Under the pieces are notes generated by a model. The model ran no database searches, was not told the DNA's origin, and saw only the letters and a list, made by a program, of their open reading frames with translations. Positions 61,093 through 64,000 of a stretch of DNA of 64,000 nt are shown here, in pieces. The translations under genes and the position numbers were made by a program. The DNA comes from Azophilus sp965214305 (GTDB lineage: Bacteria > Pseudomonadota > Gammaproteobacteria > Pseudomonadales > Azotimanducaceae): contig OZ243949.1 in the NCBI GenBank assembly GCA_965214305.1, positions 1,178,001 through 1,242,000 of the forward strand, written 5' to 3'. How positions within the stretch are numbered: the first letter of the stretch is position 1; every line of letters starts with the position of its first letter.

Positions 61093-61200
61093 CGATGTGC
61101 GGTGCCGGCAGCCCCGTCGCCTTGGCCAGGTGGGCCCTCAGCAGGCCCTTGGCCGACCTGTCCGCAGCCTGATGGACGAACCACGCCTTCGTTCAGACTC
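61093..61200 (-). mobile_element. Possible IS481-type transposase N-terminal fragment
   Basis: On the minus strand the frame AWFVHQAADRSAKGLLRAHLAKATGLP resembles the helix-turn-helix start of IS481-type transposases (KGLVRRYLxKxTGxS-like). A stop precedes it and no full transposase follows. The IS remnant at 46 kb has the complementary C-terminal part. Similarity is short, so this is tentative. Confidence 0.35.
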
Positions 61201-61323
61201 ATTTGTGGTTAGACAAGGCTGGGCATGGCGGACGCGCCATCGAAACTGATAGAGTAACCGCTCCCGAATGCTCGCCGCCCGAGACCGGGCAAACAGATCG
61301 TCACAAGAACATAGGAAGCCACA

Positions 61324-61626
61324 ATGATCGTCGTCAACGCCCGCATTCCCACCACACCGGAAACCATCGCTGTCATGCGCGAGGCCATCGTCAAGATGCA
61401 GACCGCCTCGCTCGCCGAAGACGGCTGCGAGGACTACAACTTCAGCGTGGAATTAGATAACCCCGGTGTACTGCGCGTCACCGAACGATGGACGACCCGC
61501 ACAACGCTAAGCGCCCATTTCCAAACACCCCACATGGCCGAATTTCAGGCCGCCATGCAAGCCAATCCGCTCCAGGGCATGGACATCCATTTCTACGAAG
61601 CCAACGAAATCGAGATGTCCCTGTAA
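61324..61626 (+). CDS. Antibiotic-biosynthesis monooxygenase (ABM) domain protein
   Basis: 100 aa, ferredoxin-like ABM fold. MIVVNARIPTTPETIAVMREAIVKMQTASLAEDGCEDYNFSVE and the ERW...L...HFQTPHMAEFQAAM part are typical of quinol monooxygenases like YgiN. Usually dimeric, no cofactor motif. ATG 61324 follows an AGGAAG site. It could act on quinones or be a detoxifying enzyme. No partner is evident. Confidence 0.85.
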   Translation: MIVVNARIPTTPETIAVMREAIVKMQTASLAEDGCEDYNFSVELDNPGVLRVTERWTTRTTLSAHFQTPHMAEFQAAMQANPLQGMDIHFYEANEIEMSL

Positions 61627-61833
61627 TCAGGCTTGGTACCCGAGCCAGTCGTGCAATATCGCGACCAGCTAACCGGGCGCGCGGCGTTCAAACAAGCCAA
61701 CGCACTTAATGCCTCGGTGGCCTTGGTGCGTTGATCGCCACCGCGTTTTACCGTGGTTTCAGACGCCGACTCGCGGTTAAAATGAGCATTGCATTTGAGG
61801 CTTCGCCTCGCCGGAACCTTGGAGAACCGTTAA

Positions 61834-62028
61834 ATGAAATTGGCCCTATCCCTAATCGTTTGGACGCTGATCGCCCTGGCCGCTCTGTATGTGCTCGGCC
61901 CCGATACCAGCCGCGAATTACCCAAGCCGAAGCCACCGCCTTCCCATCCGGCGGCCCATGCCTCGGTTATTTCCATCCATGCCCCCGGCAGCTCTTGCAT
62001 CGACGCGACCGGGCACCTTACCGCCTAA
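61834..62028 (+). CDS. Small single-TM protein
   Basis: 64 aa. One membrane helix (MKLALSLIVWTLIALAALYVLG) followed by a Pro/His/Ser-rich tail (DTSRELPKPKPPPSHPAAHA). ATG 61834 is preceded by GGAGAA. No family recognised, no partner suggested. Confidence 0.45.
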   Translation: MKLALSLIVWTLIALAALYVLGPDTSRELPKPKPPPSHPAAHASVISIHAPGSSCIDATGHLTA

Positions 62029-62153
62029 GGTTGCCGCCTTGCCTCCATGTAGAGGCCAATGCCACCAGGGCATTGCCCAAACCGGTGTGATGGCGACCGC
62101 CGGCTTGGCGCCCAAGGCATGGCGTTGGCCCGCAAACCCGAAGTAGTCGTTAC

Positions 62154-62618
62154 ATGAAAAAGAGCATCATCACGATCATCACCGCCTTTTTGTTGCTCAG
62201 TGCCTGCGAGCCCAAGGACGAGCGGCCGGGCCTGTGGTTGCGCGGCGAGTTGCAGCCCTTTCCCGATGACTGGAGCTTTACCGCGGAGCATCCGGAAATT
62301 GCCCTGCAAGTGGCGGCACCCTATTTTCTACCCCATTCAATCACCATCCTCTGTGCCGAGCACGAAGGCGACCTGTACGTCGCCGCCTACCGTCCCAAGA
62401 CGAAGAACTGGCCCGCCTGGGTTACGGAAAATCCCAATGTGGTTCTGAAGATTGGCGAGAACCTCTACGAAGCGCACCTCGCCCGGGTCAATGACCCGAC
62501 GGCGATCATCGACGCACTGAGCGCCTACGGAGCAAAATATCGCAGCAGCGGCTCGATTCCGACGAGCGTTTGGTTTTGGCGAGTGGAACCGCGCAAAAAC
62601 GATGATAGTCAAAAGTAG
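62154..62618 (+). CDS. Lipoprotein with nitroreductase/DUF385-like domain
   Basis: 154 aa. Signal peptide with lipobox MKKSIITIITAFLLLSACEPKD (Cys 18), so it is probably anchored in an envelope membrane. The mature part (ITILCAEHEGDLYVAAYRPKTKNWPAWVTENPNVVLKIGENLYEAHLARV) resembles flavin/F420-binding split-barrel proteins of the pyridoxamine-phosphate-oxidase-like superfamily. A lipid-anchored version is unusual. It is encoded just upstream of gpsA on the same strand. Cofactor and substrate unknown. Confidence 0.65.
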   Translation: MKKSIITIITAFLLLSACEPKDERPGLWLRGELQPFPDDWSFTAEHPEIALQVAAPYFLPHSITILCAEHEGDLYVAAYRPKTKNWPAWVTENPNVVLKIGENLYEAHLARVNDPTAIIDALSAYGAKYRSSGSIPTSVWFWRVEPRKNDDSQK

Positions 62619-62675
62619 CCGGCGCCCAACCACCGCCACCGCCCTCATGCCACAAATGGAGCGGGAGCAGTCATC

Positions 62676-63683
62676 ATGGCGAACATAGCCGTTCTGGGGC
62701 TTGGCAACTTCGGCACAGCGCTGGCCCGGGTTTGGTCTTTGCACGGCAACCGCGTACAAGGCTGGACAGTTGAGGAGGACGTTTACGACAGCATCCGCAA
62801 AACCGGCATCAACGCCAAATACCTACCGGATATAACCTTGCCGGGCGCGGCCGTGTCCATGCGCTTGCAAAACGCTCTGGAGGGGGCGGAAGCGGTGGTG
62901 TTGGCGCTGCCTTCCCATGTGATCCTTGAAGTGGTGGACGATGTTGTGCCGCTGTTGTCGGAAGGCCAGGTGCTACTCGATTTGGCCAAAGGTCTGGCAC
63001 CCGGCGAACGGCTCGTCTCCGATGTCATTCACGAGAAACTGCAAGCGGCGGGTTGCGCTAACGACCTCGCCGTGATGACCGGCCCAACCATCGCCCGCGA
63101 ACTCGCCGCCGGGGTTTTAAGCACGGCGCTGGTCGCCTCCGAGAATTTGGACATTGCCCGCGGCCTCGCCGAGCGCCTATCCACCGAGACGCTGCAACTG
63201 CGCTACGCCAACGATCCCCTGGGTGTGGAACTCTGGGGCGCATTCAAAAACGTCATTGCCCTGGCCTGCGGCGTCTGCGACGGCCTCGTTGACGAGGGTG
63301 GCGAGGGTATTGGCGGCGACAACCTCAAGGCCGCCGTGTTCACCGCCGGGTTCCACGAAGGCTGCCGCCTGCTGGCCGCTCTGGGTGCGCAATCCGACAC
63401 GGCTCTGAGCCCGGCCGGGGTGGGCGATCTGTATGTTACCGCCACCTCGCCGCACGGACGCAACCGGCGCACCGGAGAATTACTCGGTTCGGGAAAGCGT
63501 CTCGACGAGGCGCTCGGCAGCACCGTGATGGTGTCCGAAGGTGTGCGCGCCACGCGCCTGTTCGCGGCCCGCGCCGACGCCGAGGGTTTCTCGGCACCTT
63601 TCGTCACCACGGTACTGGCGCTACTCGACGGCGAAATCGAGGCGCGGCGCTGCGTCGAGCAACTATTGCGGCTAGGAGACTAG
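62676..63683 (+). CDS. gpsA: NAD(P)-dependent glycerol-3-phosphate dehydrogenase
   Basis: 335 aa, makes glycerol-3-phosphate for phospholipids from DHAP. NIAVLGLGNFGTALARVWS is the Rossmann start, MTGPTIARELAAGVLSTALVAS the substrate loop (GPTxAxE form), GVELWGAFKNVIALACGVCDGL the catalytic Lys helix, and GVGDLYVTATSPHGRNRRTGELLG the Asp/Arg motif. Length is standard. ATG 62676 with GGGAG upstream. Its stop codon overlaps the first copy of a 14-base direct repeat. Confidence 0.93.
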   Translation: MANIAVLGLGNFGTALARVWSLHGNRVQGWTVEEDVYDSIRKTGINAKYLPDITLPGAAVSMRLQNALEGAEAVVLALPSHVILEVVDDVVPLLSEGQVLLDLAKGLAPGERLVSDVIHEKLQAAGCANDLAVMTGPTIARELAAGVLSTALVASENLDIARGLAERLSTETLQLRYANDPLGVELWGAFKNVIALACGVCDGLVDEGGEGIGGDNLKAAVFTAGFHEGCRLLAALGAQSDTALSPAGVGDLYVTATSPHGRNRRTGELLGSGKRLDEALGSTVMVSEGVRATRLFAARADAEGFSAPFVTTVLALLDGEIEARRCVEQLLRLGD

Positions 63684-63730
63684 TGTCCTGTCCGGCTCAT
63701 TCGTGGGTTTTCGGTGCTAGTGTCCTGTCC
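63680..63730 (+). repeat. Direct repeats CTAGTGTCCTGTCC
   Basis: Two perfect 14-base copies at 63680-63693 and 63717-63730, 37 bases apart. The first contains the gpsA stop. The related AGTGTCCGG motif occurs twice before the hydrolase at 24.36 kb. They may be transposon end or target-site remains. Confidence 0.5.
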
Positions 63731-63787
63731 CGTAAATAAATAGGTTTTAGGCGCTAGGTTATACCGGCTACAGGTGGAGACCAGGCA

Positions 63788-64000
63788 TCAGACACCAAAC
63801 CAATGCGCGTCCCTATTGAGTGGTTCGTAGTTCGGCTCGCGTTTCTCCCTAAATGCGGCAAGCGCTTCTTTCGAATCCGGATGACCACTCATACGCACCG
63901 TGCCGCCCTGCTCAAACTCATAGCCCGTTTTCAAGTCCATCCATTCAATGCGATCAAGAATGCGTTTACTGACCCGAACCGCGGTCGGGCTGTATTTTGC
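63788..64000 (-). CDS. Enoyl-CoA hydratase/isomerase, C-terminal part
   Basis: The last 70 residues and stop of a crotonase-family protein whose start lies beyond the window. AVRVSKRILDRIEWMDLKTGYEFEQGG, SGHPDSKEALAAFREKREPNY is the usual C-terminal helix with the ADSKEALAAFREKRxP motif (here PDSKEALAAFREKREP). It is convergent with gpsA. Third hydratase-like gene of the window, again suggesting acyl-CoA catabolism. Confidence 0.82.
   Translation of the reverse strand, partial: AKYSPTAVRVSKRILDRIEWMDLKTGYEFEQGGTVRMSGHPDSKEALAAFREKREPNYEPLNRDAHWFGV

Overview
The window reads as a GC-rich gammaproteobacterial chromosome segment, probably from an uncultured or host-associated lineage. The cmoA-cmoB pair, ppk1/ppx, an EnvZ/OmpR-type pair, gpsA and a PA0069-type radical SAM gene point to Gammaproteobacteria. 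Two late mevalonate-pathway genes are unusual there. Many acyl-CoA genes (synthetase, three hydratases, two dehydrogenases, two MaoC proteins) suggest a heterotroph living on fatty or aromatic acids. The placement is inferred from gene content only.

Layout. 0-3.7 kb: a broken Fic copy, an intact Fic gene behind two operator-like palindromes, a D12-class DNA adenine methylase and a SacI-family restriction gene that has lost its catalytic end. 3.7-19 kb: ordinary metabolism (HisN-type phosphatase, MATE pump, MOSC protein, amidase, mevalonate kinase and decarboxylase genes, acyl-CoA and M20 genes, a ClpP-like protease), an aquaporin with an internal deletion, and foldback/hairpin repeats. 19-21.3 kb: a secreted protein whose start codon is followed by a C15 tract that puts it one base out of frame, and a VapC/Phd-type toxin-antitoxin pair. 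21.5-42.5 kb: two-component system, hydrolases, a CinA-nucleotidyltransferase fusion, polyphosphate genes, CmoA/CmoB (CmoB carries an in-frame palindromic-repeat insert) and acyl-CoA genes. 42.5-44.6 kb: a truncated symporter joined to an IS1595-type transposase stub, an N4/N6 DNA methyltransferase and a shortened EcoO109I-like nuclease. 45.8-46.4 kb: remains of an IS with both ends.

The centrepiece is 46.5-59.9 kb, ten tightly overlapping co-directional genes: a PAPS-reductase-like PP-loop protein (DndC/SspD type), a cysteine desulfurase (DndA/IscS type), a GHKL ATPase, two proteins I cannot assign with confidence, a fusion of an RNA-polymerase alpha-CTD-like domain with a sigma region-4-like domain, a phospholipase-D/DEAH helicase, a 79-aa protein, a DndD-like SMC ATPase and a 161-aa protein. 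It looks like a sulfur-based DNA modification and restriction (phosphorothioation-like) system whose partner genes differ from the DndABCDE/DndFGH and SspABCD/SspE sets as I know them. To its right lie a tRNA-Ser fragment, a short IS-derived element, a two-TM SLATT-like protein overlapped by a 36-aa polyproline microprotein, and then housekeeping genes ending in gpsA and a partial enoyl-CoA hydratase.

Functions are read from motifs and recalled family features. No database search was run.
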